Shown here: one piece after another, positions 52,261 through 64,000 of the stretch | Layout: every line of letters begins with the position of its first letter | Position numbering within the stretch: position 1 is the first letter of the stretch | NCBI GenBank assembly: GCA_900239685.1 | Contig: OENT01000178.1 | Location: 107,457-171,456 of the forward strand | From: Rotaria macrura | Taxonomy: Eukaryota; Rotifera; Eurotatoria; Philodinida; Philodinidae | Length of the DNA: 64,000 bases | Direction of reading: 5' to 3' | Position numbers and translations under genes: made by a program | The notes under the pieces: model-generated | The model's input: only the letters and a program-made list of their open reading frames with translations | The model's database searches: none | What the model was told of the DNA's origin: nothing

Positions 52261-53386
52261 GCTAATTTTATTATTTCATTGTTATTGATCAAATGAAGTT
52301 TAGTTAATATCTTCAATTGAATTTTAAGCTCGTCAAGGCTGTCATTAGAATAGTTTTGGACTTGAATGCGACAGGACACACAACGAAGAATTCACTAAGT
52401 CAGCACTATTCAATGTATGACGTAATACAGAAAAACTCATAAGCATCGCTAAAGTTCGCGTTCGACTTATAGAAAATGAAATTCAATGATGCTCACATAT
52501 ATTTATGAGAATATTTTGTAAATAACATTTGAATATAAGTAAAGATCGTTCAACTTAATTATTATATCAACTTTTACTATCTATCGAAAAATTAAAAAGT
52601 GAAATTTCATCATAAAATTGATCTGCTTCTAGTTCTTATGATGTATATGGAATGATAATCGACAATAAAATTCTTTATCTACTAAAATACTGTATTTTCG
52701 CATAAACACAATATTCGTATATTGTCTGTGATAAAAACTTGTTCTTTTTCGGAACATTGATATACGTACGAGAGATTCTCTTTTCTACTAAGGTACTCAA
52801 AATCTACTATAGATCAACACAAATCTGTGAAACTAGTCTACTTCGATTCATGAAGCTAGTAAGAACTCAAAGTGATCAAATAGATTCAATTAATTGTGTC
52901 ACCTAATTGCTTGGTTCGTGATGGGATGGGAACTTTGCAGTTTTACTGTCTAACATTGTATTGTGACTGTAGTGATCATAAAGATATCCAACACACTTTT
53001 CGATGCAACATCAAATAGTATCAAAACGATTTAGACGAATAACGTATCTAATGTTTGCTTGGCTCTCTCCTAAACCTGAATAGACTAGATAATTCCAACT
53101 GATCAGACTTCTGAGAAAAAAACATGTATTTAATTTAGAATCGTTAAAGGGCAACAATATTGCTTCAGATATTTCAACAGATAAAATCTATCACAAATTC
53201 AAGGAAATTTTCTGTACAACTTATAATAAGATATCATCGACACGTTGCCTTACTTCCTTATAAATCAAATGACAATTCTTTTTTCTGTTTGTACTTTTAA
53301 TTTTCTGTTCATACAATAAAAGTAAACACGAACGGTAAACAATTACATGAGACAAAACAAAGAAAATCAGATTCGACAGAGAACTA
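52261..53386. other. Non-coding stretch between the TUTase relic and BUD31
   Basis: AT-rich, no recognisable exon. The 3' flank of BUD31 lies at its right edge; AATAAA-like sequence on the minus strand is not clear-cut. Confidence 0.4.
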
Positions 53387-55382
53387 TTAACCGGAACATC
53401 CACGACAGCCACAATGAACGCATTCAACAACTTTGCCATCTTCGAGTTTTTCTTTCGGTACACGACAAATGCATTTTTTATTAAAATTTGTGTCGCGCGG
53501 CTGAATACAACGAAGACAACAAAGATTTTCATAGCCCTGCTTTTTCCATTGCGCTAAAAGAAAGAAGTACAGAACTTGTAGTTCTTGTAAATGAGATTTA
53601 TCATAAACTTACCAATTAAATTTTTGTCGCCAATCGATTGTTTTAAACAATAATCATATAATTCCTTACTGATTGTCTTTCGTTTATAATAAAGATCATA
53701 GATAAAACGTGATTTTTGATGATGAACTTTAAATATTGGCCATAAGGTTTCAACTTTACGTTTGCCATCATGTGGTGCTAATTCGGCTTCACGCATTTTT
53801 GCTTCTAACTCATCTAATGTTGGTTCTATTAAATCCCTGAAAAAATATGAGCCTTGCCATCAGAATTTTGTTGCATCACCGAACTTAGGGCTATGTTCAC
53901 ATGGCAGTATTACTTTCTCAGTTAACATTGAAGATGCTCGCAGGAAATTTTTACAGAGGTTCACTCGAACAGTATGCAGAAGGCAGAATATTCATACTGA
54001 TCGCGTATTGTTTTCCAGAGATACTTAACATCCCATAAATAAAAACTAACATTTAATTAGTCGTCGGTCGTATTCAGCATACGTTGTTGTACTAAATTCT
54101 AGTTTCTATGTATGCAAAAAAAATTATATCCGATGAATATCATTCTATCAAGAAACTAAAATGTCCTTACAGAAATAGTCCAACACTAATGAGACAAATG
54201 TCTTTGAATATGTTTTGAAGTTCTAATTTTATCGTACCTATAGATACTACTTTGTTTTCGTGTACATAAGACTAAGGTATGTGCGTGTGTTTTCTCGCAA
54301 GATTACTGAATGACTATGACTGATAATAAATAATAACTTACAACATCGACAAAGATGTTCTGTCATATTGATCAAAATAAATAATAGTTGCCAATAGAAT
54401 AAAAGGAAACAAAGTTACGACTTTTTCGTTATTGAGAAGAATCCAAACTAAGAAATATCTTGTAATGTGACACCAATCAAGAGGAATACTGAAGAAACGA
54501 ACAAATTCAAACAGCGAAAGTTATTTTCTTTGAATTAATTACAAAGGACTTCAATAAGTACATAATTCCCATGTCACTCGAACCGATCGAAAACCGTCGG
54601 TTAATTTCGGTTATTTCTGTAACCGACGATTAACCGCGGTTATTTCCTTTGTTCTCAAGGTTTTACAGCGTAAAAACCGATGGTTAACCGCGGTTAACCT
54701 CCCGGTTGACCAGAGATGTTAGCAGTTCGGAACGATATTTTTTCAGTCAACCGGGAGGTTAACCGCGGTTAACCATCGGTTTTTACGCTGTAAAACCTTG
54801 AGAACAAAGGAAATAACCGCGGTTAATCGTCGGTTACAGAAATTAACCGACGGTTTTCGATTGGTTCGAGTGACATGGGTTGTAATTGCAAGCTCTATTT
54901 TTCAAAAGAGGCTGAATCTGCGAAACACCTCTCATTTCGAATTTAGATCAAAAAATGTAAGTATATATAGCGCTAAACTGAACTTGCATAAAACATTCGA
55001 TTCAAAGAAAGTACGATATTTCACCATTACGGGATGTGATGGAAAGTTGACTCGAAATATCCGAGTTTTTCTGTATATCAAGTTTTAGATCGACATGTAG
55101 AATGAACGAGTTTTACGTAGATATGAAGTCTTTTTCATAGATGCGCATTTATATCATTGCCAAATTTCATTAACGACCGAAATTCTTTTTAAATTTCAAA
55201 TTCGAACAAATGGTTAAGACTCGCTCATGTATTCATTATTGAAAAGAACGTAAAAGAAAAATAGGAGGGACGCGTGGCGCAACATAGCCTTGCACTTCTT
55301 CATCTTTCAGAAAGCATGCATCACAATAAAAACTTACCATCCATCTGGTGGTGGCTTTGAACCTTTTCGTACTTTGACCATT
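53387..55382 (-). CDS. BUD31: BUD31 / G10 spliceosomal protein
   Basis: Three exons join in phase to 144 residues, the length usual for the family: 55382-55339, 53836-53613 and 53553-53387 (TAA). The start is [15 protein letters not shown]; family members begin M-P-K-V-K and keep the PPPDGW block. Exon 2 carries [35 protein letters not shown] and [16 protein letters not shown]. Exon 3 carries the cysteine-rich zinc-binding region ([42 protein letters not shown]). BUD31 is a core component of activated spliceosomes and works in the nucleus in pre-mRNA splicing. All motifs are intact, so the gene appears functional. Intron 2 is 59 nt, but intron 1 is 1502 nt and hosts a 312-bp fold-back element. 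The nucleoporin gene on the same strand ends 238 bp upstream. Confidence 0.98.
54568..54879. mobile_element. Fold-back MITE inside BUD31 intron 1 (312 bp)
   Basis: Arms begin CCCATGTCACTCGAACC on both sides and run nearly perfectly to a short loop near 54725. They are full of CGGTTAACCG/AACCGCGGTT words. The flanks (ACATAATT and TTGTAATT) are only loosely similar, so the target duplication is not established. The minus-strand splice sites of the host intron are untouched. Confidence 0.8.
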
Positions 55383-55620
55383 ATCTACAAGATAAGTAAA
55401 TTATGATAACTTTAATATTATTTATTGTTTTGTCATTATTCTGTTCTTTTCATTACTGTCACAATAGAAAAAAGAAGAAGACATGAACATTTCGTTCTTG
55501 TCAATCATAAAATTTAAAGATCAAAAACACGGATAAAACATTCGTACACACTCACACATACAGATGGGAAAAAATGAAATTATAATAGTTTAAAATATTT
55601 TTGAAAGTTTTGAATCGTTT

Positions 55621-58600
55621 TTAAGGTCTCAGAGGACGCCTTGGACGATGCGCGCGACTTGAATTCGTTAATGATTCACCTTTAAGAACACTGAAAGGAC
55701 TAGAATAGAAGAATACGAACAAAAAAATCATGTTGAAACTTCTTCATGCAAGAATGATTTGTTTTACTTTGTAGGATCAATGGGAACATTAGATGAATCT
55801 GTTGCAGATCGGATTTCAGTTATTTGAACTGGAGTAGAACTTGATGAAATATTCGATGTTCCAGAAAAATTGAATGCACTCGCAAATCCACTGGATGCTA
55901 ATGAGGAAGGACCAACACCGAATACTGGCATTGTTGATGATGATTGTGTTCCAAATGCAAAACCAGCACTAGAGCCACCTGCTGTTGTTGAGGTTGGCAC
56001 AGAATTGGTGACTGTGTTGAATGTCGATCCTAAGACGAATGGCAATGGTGAACTACTTGTTGAATTTACTGCTGAAAATGAACTTGAAGATTTCTCCACC
56101 AGTGTGGAGCTGATTCCGAATCGAGGAGCAGCACTAAATGATGATGTAGGGTTTGAATGAATTTGAGAAGTTGTAGATGGTCCAAATAAAGTTGAAGGAC
56201 CACTAGTAGTCAAGCCAAATGAAGAATTGCTCTGCAGTGCTGGTGGAGAAAAAGCAAAACCACCGGAACTCAATGGAACTGCTGCTGTTGTTGGTGATAC
56301 AGGAAACGAAATGATGGGAGCAATCTTTGATGTTGCTGTTGACGACGCAAATGAAGACGTATTTGAATTAGTTGATTCCTTTGTAACTATATTGGATTGG
56401 CTGGATGACAATGGAACAACTGCACCTGTTACTGTTGGGAAATGATCTGGCAGCTCGGAAGACATCGGCGATGCTACTGGTGAGCATAGCATTGGTGTAT
56501 TCGGTATTGATGCAGCATTTGAAGGAGCACTGGAACTTGCCGCTGCCGCAGTAAGATCATTGTTTGTTGCAGCAGAAAAGGGCTGCAATGTTGTACTGAG
56601 TACGGGTGGGCTATGAGTAGTTGAAAAGCTATCCCCTTTTGTCATTGAGCCAAATATGAGGGACGAATCTTTAAATACAGAATTCTCTTTAGTTATTGCT
56701 GGCAATGACATAATTGGTATTGCATTAAATTCAGAACGAAGATAATTGGACGGAAGAGTATGATCATTAACTGCTGTTATTGTTGGTAAAAATGATGCTG
56801 TTCCAAATGGTGGACTAGTGATAGTACTAGTTATTGATGCGGTTGAACTCGAAGCTACGTTTTGTTCTGTTGCTGTTACACAAAAGCGTGATACCAACGC
56901 AGTTGGTATGACTGCACTCTCGTTGGTTGCCATTGTTGACAAAAATGACCCTGTTCCAAAGCTTGGATTATGGATAGGACGTGCAGTTGTTCCCAATGAA
57001 GCCAAAGAAGTATTTTCTTCGGTTGTAGCTACACCAAATCGTAGTGTAGTCATGGATGAAGGAAACGAGTTTGAATCTTTTTTCATTGCTACGCCGAAAA
57101 GTGATACTGATGTAGTAGAAACGACTGGACTTTCTTTGGTTGTCGTTGTTGAGAAAAACGGCCCTGTTCCAAAGAGTGGATTAGTGGTAGCAGATGCAAT
57201 TGTTCCCGTTGAAGTCAAAGAAGTATTTTCTTCGGTTGTAGCAACACCAAATCGTGGTGTAGTCATGGTTAAAGGAAACGGGTTCGAACTTTCTTTCGTT
57301 GCTACGCCGAAAAGCGATATTGCCGTAGTAGGTACGACTGTGCTCTCTTTGGTTGTTGCTGACAGAAAGGATGCTGTTCCGAATTGTGGACTAGTGATAG
57401 TACTAGTTGTTGATGCTGTTGAAGTTGAAGCAGTATTTTCTCCGCTTGCTGTTAGACCAAATCGTGGTGTAGTCGTGGGTAAAGGAAACGGGTTCGAGCT
57501 TTCTTTCGTTGCTGCGCCGAAAAGCGATATTGCCGTAGTAGGTACGACTGTGCTCTCTTTGGTCGTGGTTGTTGTTGGATTTTTAGTAGTTGTAGCACCT
57601 GTGACTTTACTTGATTCTTTTGTAATAATATCAGGTAGTGGTTTAGATGATTTTGGGCCTTGGTCGACTGTTATTTTTGATTGAATAGCTATATAAAAAG
57701 CAAAAACATGATGTAATGACCGCAGTAAGTTATATTTTAGCCACTAACCACTTGATCTTCTATAGTTCGGGTTAAAACCAGAACACAGAGAGCATTTTTC
57801 TGTTTCTGCTGGATGTTGCTTTGTACACGAAGGACATTTCCAGATCAATGAAGTAGATTCCGGTAATTGGTAGGAAAAATTCGGTACTCTTGATATGGTG
57901 CTTGTTTTCTCTAATATTGTTGTATTAGTGTTTACATTTGAGTTTTCAACCATAGAAGTACTGATCGGTTTAGCAGGCACTAGAGAATCCAAGATTAATG
58001 CAATGAAAATTGGTTTAACGTTATAACCTACTTTCACTGGTGCATTTTTCTAAATGTGTTTTGGCATATTCTTCTTGAGCTACGGCAAATTTTGGCCATG
58101 AAAAGCATGTAATATTGCCAAGCACCTTTGAAAATACAGCGTAACTTTTTAATGATATTTTGTTGTTATTTTTGTGGCTTACTTTTGGTTTGCTCTTTTT
58201 AGTAGCTATTGATGTTGGTTGTATCTCTTCAGTTGTTATCGTACTCTCTGTTAGCCTCGACGGATCTGTTTGAGTAGATGATTGATTTTTTTCCTCGGGC
58301 GGGACTGATAATGCTTCATAGAGAATATCTTGTGGAGGAAAAGTACGCTGAAACGTTTTATGCGAGTCCATTGAATTTTCACCGGTAGAAATCTGTATAG
58401 AAGACATATCAGTTTCATGAAATTATCAACAATAATCATCGACTTACATTACATTGAGTACCACATTCTCTTTCTTGTATCTTCGCTCGGCTTGTTTCAA
58501 GTGGAATTGTTTTTGATTTAGATCCTTCTAAGTTGGACAATGACAATCTTAAGAAAAAAGCAGATAATTATGCATGGAAGAGAGACAATGCCCCTTTTTA

Positions 58601-60902
58601 TGCTGTACGTACGGTTCATTGTCAAGTGTTCGATTGAGCCTTATACAATCATGTAGAGTTCGTCGACGCAGTCTTTCAATATATGGTAAACGATGTGAAT
58701 TTATTGATGAATAGTTGACTGTGAGCATTTTTCGTTCATTAGATTGCTAAAACGACAGTGTCAATGTATGCCGAAAGTCTAAGTCTCTTTGTGTTTTTGT
58801 TTTCGTTCTTACTAAACGAGTATGAGTAATTCGATTTTTATTTGTTGGATTTGTTAGTGTTTGTGTGGCTTGTTGATTTGTTTTTGTAAATAATGCAGTA
58901 CGATCAGCTAAACCAGTTGCTAACAAATAGTTTGCTGAAAATTCATTTGATTTCAGGCTTGTTGTTGTTTCGCTTGGTTTCTATGAAAGTAAAGCCGCAC
59001 TTTTAAATACAGTTATTTTTAGATAAGCATTTATCGGAATCCGAGTCCATTTTTTGGTTAAATGCTTTTTCTTCGGAAAGTCAAAATAACGAAAATACAT
59101 AAGATATGGGATGCAAACGAAAAAGCTTGTTAGCGCAGCCCCTTTGAGGCCGAAATGTGGAACTCACATAATCCTTTCGTAAAATATTCTGAGCACTTTG
59201 AGTGTTTGAAATAGGGGAGAGGGGGGGGGGGGAAGTGGGAAGCCGCAAAAACTTCAGCTTAAAACTTTCACTCACAATTTTCTTCGAAAATATATGTCAG
59301 TTCCAAAAAACCAAGTATTTTATTTCTTTATATGCAATTATTTAAAAACTATGCAAACTTTCAATGTCTTTATAACTTTTATTTTCGACTATACTCAAGT
59401 GAATTTATTTTTTGGATAAGAGAAAATATTTTTCTATTATAATGCGGCTTCGTACTGGAAATCGCTAAAATTTTCCAAGTTCGAAAAGCTTATAGTATAG
59501 TTATTAGGATGTATTCAAGTATATATCCTAGAAAATTCATTAACCCCATTTGAATAAGTAACAAAAACTATATGGATACATGAACGAGATAAATGACTCG
59601 TGAGAGTAACATAGACATATGTACTTTGTCCATAGAAGTACTTGTTTACCTACTTTAGCTTATAGGTTTATTACTTTATTCAACAACATACTAAACCCAA
59701 ACGATGACACTTATTCAGTTGATGAGCATTCGGTAGGATCTTGAGAAATCCGATCGTACTTATGTGTTCAACTTTGGTTCTTCTTCTATTGTAGCAACCA
59801 TAAAATATTAGGTCTGACTTCCAGAATAGTTATTAAGATCAATTTTGCAAGCGGATCACCAAGTGAATTGGAAGTTTTATACGAATCAGGGTATTGAGAA
59901 CAAGGACTAAATTATTTTTAAAAATTTTCTTATGGAAGTGCATCTGGGTTGCCTTAATTGTAAAGAACATTTACATCATTTTAATGATGAGTTGATTTTT
60001 TTGTTCCTCAACGTTCGAAAGTCATCCATAAAATTCTAAGAGTCACAAGTGCTTGTATCAGTTGATACAGTATGAAATATGAATTGGCAACAACTTTATT
60101 TATCTATATCTCACATATACAACAGTTAAGAAGCAAGGAAAAATTATATTTACTCGATTATTAGAAGAAAAAAGGAGTGATTTCGATGGATCATAACTCG
60201 AAGTTGATCCATGACAAGTTAAGCTTATATTATAACGTGGCGTCGAGGATACATTTTGAATTATTTTTTCATTAAAATTTTGTTCAACGTAAACTCTATC
60301 GTCTATTTGACGACTCGATGCTGAACTTGTACTATCCATTGAAGCTATAAAAATAAATTATTATCAGTAAAAATGCTTTTCCCTCATTTAGATTACCATT
60401 TGTTGTGAATATATGCTGAAAGTTAGCTGTTCGACGTCGTTTTCTTTGATTTTCTACTTCTCCCGAATCTTGTTGGGTAGACAATTTGCTTCCATTATTG
60501 TTCTCTTCATCATCCGTTAATTCTGATTCATCATCTCTGATAGGTGACAGTCGAGCATCTGATAAAACAAATGAAATTTTTACTTTTTAAAGAATAAATG
60601 CTTTTTCGTTTAATAGAAACGATGTTCTTCTAGTACGAGTTATTCTCACATGCTGAGTTGGACGTCGCAGTTTGAGCACTTTTTGTGATTGTATGAGTTA
60701 CATTTACTTTTTGTTCATCATTATCTTCTTCAGCAGAAATCGATCGTTTTCGTTTCTAAATAGGGCATAGTTCGAAAATATGAAAAAGAACAAATTCAGT
60801 GAGTTTATTGGGTTAACTTACAGTATGATCTATATCATTATTTGTCGAGAATAAGAATGATGGATGTAAGAATCTTGAGACGACATCTTTGACTCTATAC
60901 AT
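55621..60902 (-). CDS. NUP153-like FG nucleoporin (1177 aa, 11 exons)
   Basis: Exons on the minus strand are 60902-60822, 60755-60650, 60558-60397, 60344-60154, 58980-58813, 58746-58613, 58547-58448, 58392-58032, 57979-57749, 57688-55768 and 55699-55621; all joins are in phase. The product starts MYRVKDVVSRFLHPSF, an amphipathic, membrane- or lamina-facing type of segment, followed by KRKRS. Exon 9 holds one RanBP2-type zinc finger (WKCPSCTKQHPAETEKCSLC), which in this family binds Ran. Exon 10 is Ser/Thr-rich with about 16 FG dipeptides, the transport-factor binding region. The last exon gives a basic tail (SRAHRPRRPLRP). This order matches NUP153 of the nuclear basket; vertebrate NUP153 has four fingers and is longer. 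The ATG at 60902 is the first in an exon preceded by an acceptor-like CTAG, so a 5' exon may exist. Introns are 50-90 nt except 58981-60153 (1173 nt). Confidence 0.85.
56850..57500 (-). repeat. 71-residue coding tandem repeat in the nucleoporin
   Basis: Within exon 10, a block of about 213 bp is repeated three times with a partial fourth. Each copy has TTPRFGVATTEENTS, NPLFGTGPFFS and SLFGVA. In the last copy the FG before VTATEQN has become FC. The DNA copies are similar enough that recent duplication or gene conversion is likely. Confidence 0.75.
58981..60153 (-). other. Large intron of the nucleoporin gene
   Basis: It contains a homopolymer G run at 59220-59232 and otherwise AT-rich sequence. 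No transposon ends or exons were recognised. The minus frame 59081-59275 matches nothing. Confidence 0.6.
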
Positions 60903-61875
60903 AATATTCTAGAAACAATGAATGATTAAGCATATTGTAAAAAAATATCGAAAAGTAAGCCTTATTTTATTGATCAAATGATGTGTGATTTTAATTTATA
61001 TCATTATTATCGAATTCTGAGATAGGAATAAAATTCGAAAAATAAAAATGACGAACTAATGTGATGGTATCTTTTAGAGGCGAAATCAAGCAAACTGATT
61101 AATGATATCAGATAGAAAAATGTGCATACATAAGTAATAGTAGTTTTTCTAAACAATGACTCGTAATTAAATTTACATAAAATAAAAAATGAGAGAACTT
61201 TTAAGAAAATCCAATCCATCAACTAAAGAAATAAAACACATTATGAAAAACAGCGAAATGCTCTATTCAATAAAATACGAAAATGACTCATTCGTCATTG
61301 GAATATTGCTTTTTTGCGAAACAAAATCCCAAAGAACGAGGTAGTAACGCCATTGTCAGATACATGATGGACACCAATAAAATCCCTCGTAAATTTATAT
61401 TCGAGTTACAGTTATGTCATGCTTTGAATAAATAGGTATTACATTTGTAGCACAAAAAAAATAATAATTTTTCATACTTCATTCACAGATGTCGCACTTA
61501 TCTCGAAAAATATATGTATAGACATCGCGAACAAAACAACATTGTTTTCGTGGCAGTCAATCCAATGTATCAAAACTGTATAGTACATACGTAATATGTT
61601 TTTAGAATTCATTGAAAAGTTTTAATTGCCACTTTTTAGTTCATTAGTACTGAAACTTACTATCATGTACAATCATTAGATCATAGAACTATTACTTCTA
61701 GAATTCCTCTGTCCGAAATCGATCATTATGTTCGCACTGTCGAAAGCAACATTGTCTTTTGCAATTTCCATCGTCTAGAAGGTTCAACTGAGAGACAGAG
61801 ACAAGAGAATTTTTTATTTCCAGTCTCATTCGAAAGTATCTCTGTTCCGTCTCGGTCATTTAGTTGAACTATATA
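60903..61875. other. 5' flank of the nucleoporin gene
   Basis: AT-rich. If transcription starts upstream of an untranslated exon, that exon and the promoter lie here, but I cannot place them. Confidence 0.35.
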
Positions 61876-62091
61876 CACTGAAAAAAGGGCTTCAAATTTG
61901 TTTCAAAATTTGGAAGATTTTCAAAGGTTTCGCATCAATGTACGAAACCATCAAAAAGGCTTATCAAACGTCTAGGAATCTTTTTCATGGGCTTCTTACT
62001 TTTGCCCGACGCCTTCGAAAGGGTTCTGACTTTTCCAAGGAATTCGGAATCGTTTTAGGGTTTAGCTTCCAAAAAGCCATTTTTTTCTATG
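61876..62091. mobile_element. Tc1/mariner-like MITE (216 bp)
   Basis: Termini are CACTGAAAAAAGGGCTT and, inverted from the right, CATAGAAAAAAATGGCTTT. TA flanks both ends (61874-61875 and 62092-62093). The terminus resembles that of the MITE at 13667 (CACTGTAAAAAAGGGC), so both may have used the same transposase. Confidence 0.65.
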
Positions 62092-64000
62092 TATGGATAT
62101 AATTTTCGTATCGTATGAGAGTCATTGCTCTTATTTGTATCAAAGACTGGTTGCAGCTCACTTATGTAGATTTAATTATTATATACGAAACCTGCAGTTT
62201 CATAACGTAAATATTGATTATCTTTGCATAAAAACTAGATTTATAAAAAATTGGGCGATACGTACACATAATCGTGTTTGCTTATTGTGATAGTAGCATA
62301 AAGTGTGCTTTTCGATAAAGGAGTCGAATGATGAGAAAAATTATATTTTAACTATGAATCGAAACAAATAATTCCCTACTCAGGAAGAAGGCTATGGATC
62401 TTTGTAAATTGCTGTAACTCCACTGCCACGAAGAGCGTTTCTGCACGGCTTTCATCGTAGACGGCGGTGCTAGTACTGTATTACATTGTAGTCTAGAGTC
62501 ACGATCGTATTCTCACCAGAGACCGAAAACGAATCGAATTGTCGAATGATTCGATTCGATTTGACGCAACCCCAATCGAAACGAATCGAATTGAGATTTT
62601 TCTATTCGTTTCGGTCTCTGATTCTCACTATACTATTGCCATATTCGTATCGTATGTTGACCGTTGGTTCATTAAGTTATGGTTGTAAATCATGAACCTG
62701 GTTTACAAGTCTTATTCAATGCTTTACGCCTCGATTTCTGCCTTCCGGTTAGCTTTTTTGTGTTCGTCTCAGGAGAATCATTCCGATCTTATCTGATCCG
62801 GCAGGAAGCTGATTAAATGGTGCCGAAATTTCCACTTATATTAACGGAATGCTATCCGAATATGGGTCACGCATTGTCATCCGAATTCTTAACCTTGGAG
62901 TACGGCTGAATCTAAGACAGGGAAGTGAGCGTCCTCTGTTGTTGTGATCAGATCTTAAAACCTATTCAAAGAATAAAATAAGATTCAACCAAATCAGATC
63001 TCGGAGTGGCTGTAAGGCGATGAATTTCATAGCAGATACAATCAGATCGCATCATAATCGATATCCATCTGATCCACTCACCTTGGATATTTAACCTGCA
63101 GAAGAGTTTAGTATATTGTCAGTATTTACACGACATAATTCGGTTCTGTAACATTCTATAAGCTTACTTAAGAAACAGTATAGCAGACAAAAAAAGCAGT
63201 GCACATTCGATTAATAACTCTACATTAAAATTATCATAGGCAGCATACTGCAAGATTTCAAAACATTTTTGCAAGTCGAATTTCATCTTTGTTTCTATTG
63301 AATGATATGAAACTTGAACTAAATCTATACGCCTAAAAGTTAGAGTCGATTTTTTTCTTCGAAAGGACTAAAAAGCATCGATGTGCATTTTCCTGATGTC
63401 GGATTCATTTAATGAAAAATTGCTTTCAAGAGCCATAGGTACTTGTGATTTTACGAAATATTTGAAATACTTCTACTGTTTGTCATCAGATTAAAAAGAA
63501 TACTTTAAATCATAGTTTTCAGGGAACGATGGAAAGTAACATGACGTTATTGTGAAATGTGTCATATATGATCTCTAGGAATGTTTTACAATTCAATTCA
63601 AGCCCTATTAACGTTGCCAACCTGTCCTGAGTTTTTCATATGAAATGTTTGAATAGAAAGGGAATTTGCTATAAACATGATTTATTAGGTATGGACTGCT
63701 TCAATAAATTAATCGTTTATTTAAGAAACAATAAAGAAGGCAACATCAAAGAGATAATATGATCAAAGGGGTGGAGAAAAAGGAACGTAAGAAATGAACG
63801 TGTCTTTTTCAACAAAACGATACAAGAAAGAAAAGAGACTGACCTATAAGCAACAAACAAGTTGGCACATTACCTCTTCTTTATGTCATGGGGGCCAACA
63901 AACGAATTTCGAGTAAGACTCATTAGAGACAGTCCAACGACTGAATGACTGAATCATTCGAACAAAATACATCGAACCATTCTATTTGAGAATGGAAGAA
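62092..64000. other. Non-coding right end of window
   Basis: Holds the 104-bp hAT MITE. 62380-62500 and 62730-63080 are less AT-rich and may be older repeats, but I could not place their ends. No gene seen. Confidence 0.4.
62517..62620. mobile_element. Tiny hAT-like MITE (104 bp) with perfect target duplication
   Basis: Ends are CAGAGACCGAAAACGAAT and, inverted, CAGAGACCGAAACGAAT. ATTCTCAC lies on both sides (62509-62516 and 62621-62628), an exact 8-bp duplication. The core repeats GATTCGATTCG-like words. The intact duplication suggests a fairly recent insertion. Confidence 0.9.

Noticed and set aside
56818-57684. 288-codon plus-strand frame
   Set aside because: It is antisense to the FG-repeat exon of the nucleoporin, whose minus-strand frame joins flanking exons in phase and holds FG motifs; the plus frame is a by-product of the repeated DNA.
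59220-59232. Poly-G run as a structural signal
   Set aside because: A single homopolymer in an intron, possibly a sequencing artefact; no supporting structure.

Overview
The window is AT-rich, intron-bearing eukaryotic nuclear DNA with one assembly gap (35479-35750). The spliced genes have GT-AG introns, many only about 50-65 nt long. One gene is a very long array of FG-GAP/VCBS repeats behind a single membrane anchor, and the intergenic DNA is packed with fold-back DNA transposon remnants. I infer a small invertebrate, most likely a bdelloid rotifer. That assignment is inference: there is no rRNA or mitochondrial marker here to prove it.

Layout. 1-4849: 3' part of an unrecognised ten-exon gene (+). 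4850-12330: mostly non-coding, with one hAT-type element (8810-9982) bounded by an imperfect 8-bp target duplication. 12331-20000: a dense nest of short DNA transposons (several hAT-like, one with a relic transposase C-terminus, plus TA-flanked mariner-like fold-backs). 20600-20870: a degenerate repeat. 23811-32408: a predicted type II membrane protein with 28 FG-GAP/VCBS-like repeats; its second intron would be about 4 kb. 33041-36078: sequence bounded by inverted CCCAAGCAGACAA ends, containing a 32-bp satellite and the assembly gap. 37372-38938: an unrecognised Gly/Ala-rich, cysteine-fronted gene (-) with an apparent frameshift. 47496-48810: a decayed guanylate kinase pseudogene (-). 51245-52260: a decayed TUTase/non-canonical poly(A) polymerase pseudogene (+). 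53387-55382: intact BUD31 (-). 55621-60902: an eleven-exon NUP153-like FG nucleoporin (-). 60903-64000: non-coding with two small MITEs.

The two best-defined genes are housekeeping: BUD31 (spliceosome) and a NUP153-like nuclear basket nucleoporin, head to tail on the minus strand 238 bp apart. The two pseudogenes are relics of ordinary cellular enzymes, as expected where duplicate copies are lost. The most unusual material is the giant FG-GAP gene, the unrecognised Gly/Ala-rich gene, and the transposon cluster in which several insertions can be ordered by their nested target-site duplications. I saw no CRISPR array, tRNA, rRNA or bacterial operon.
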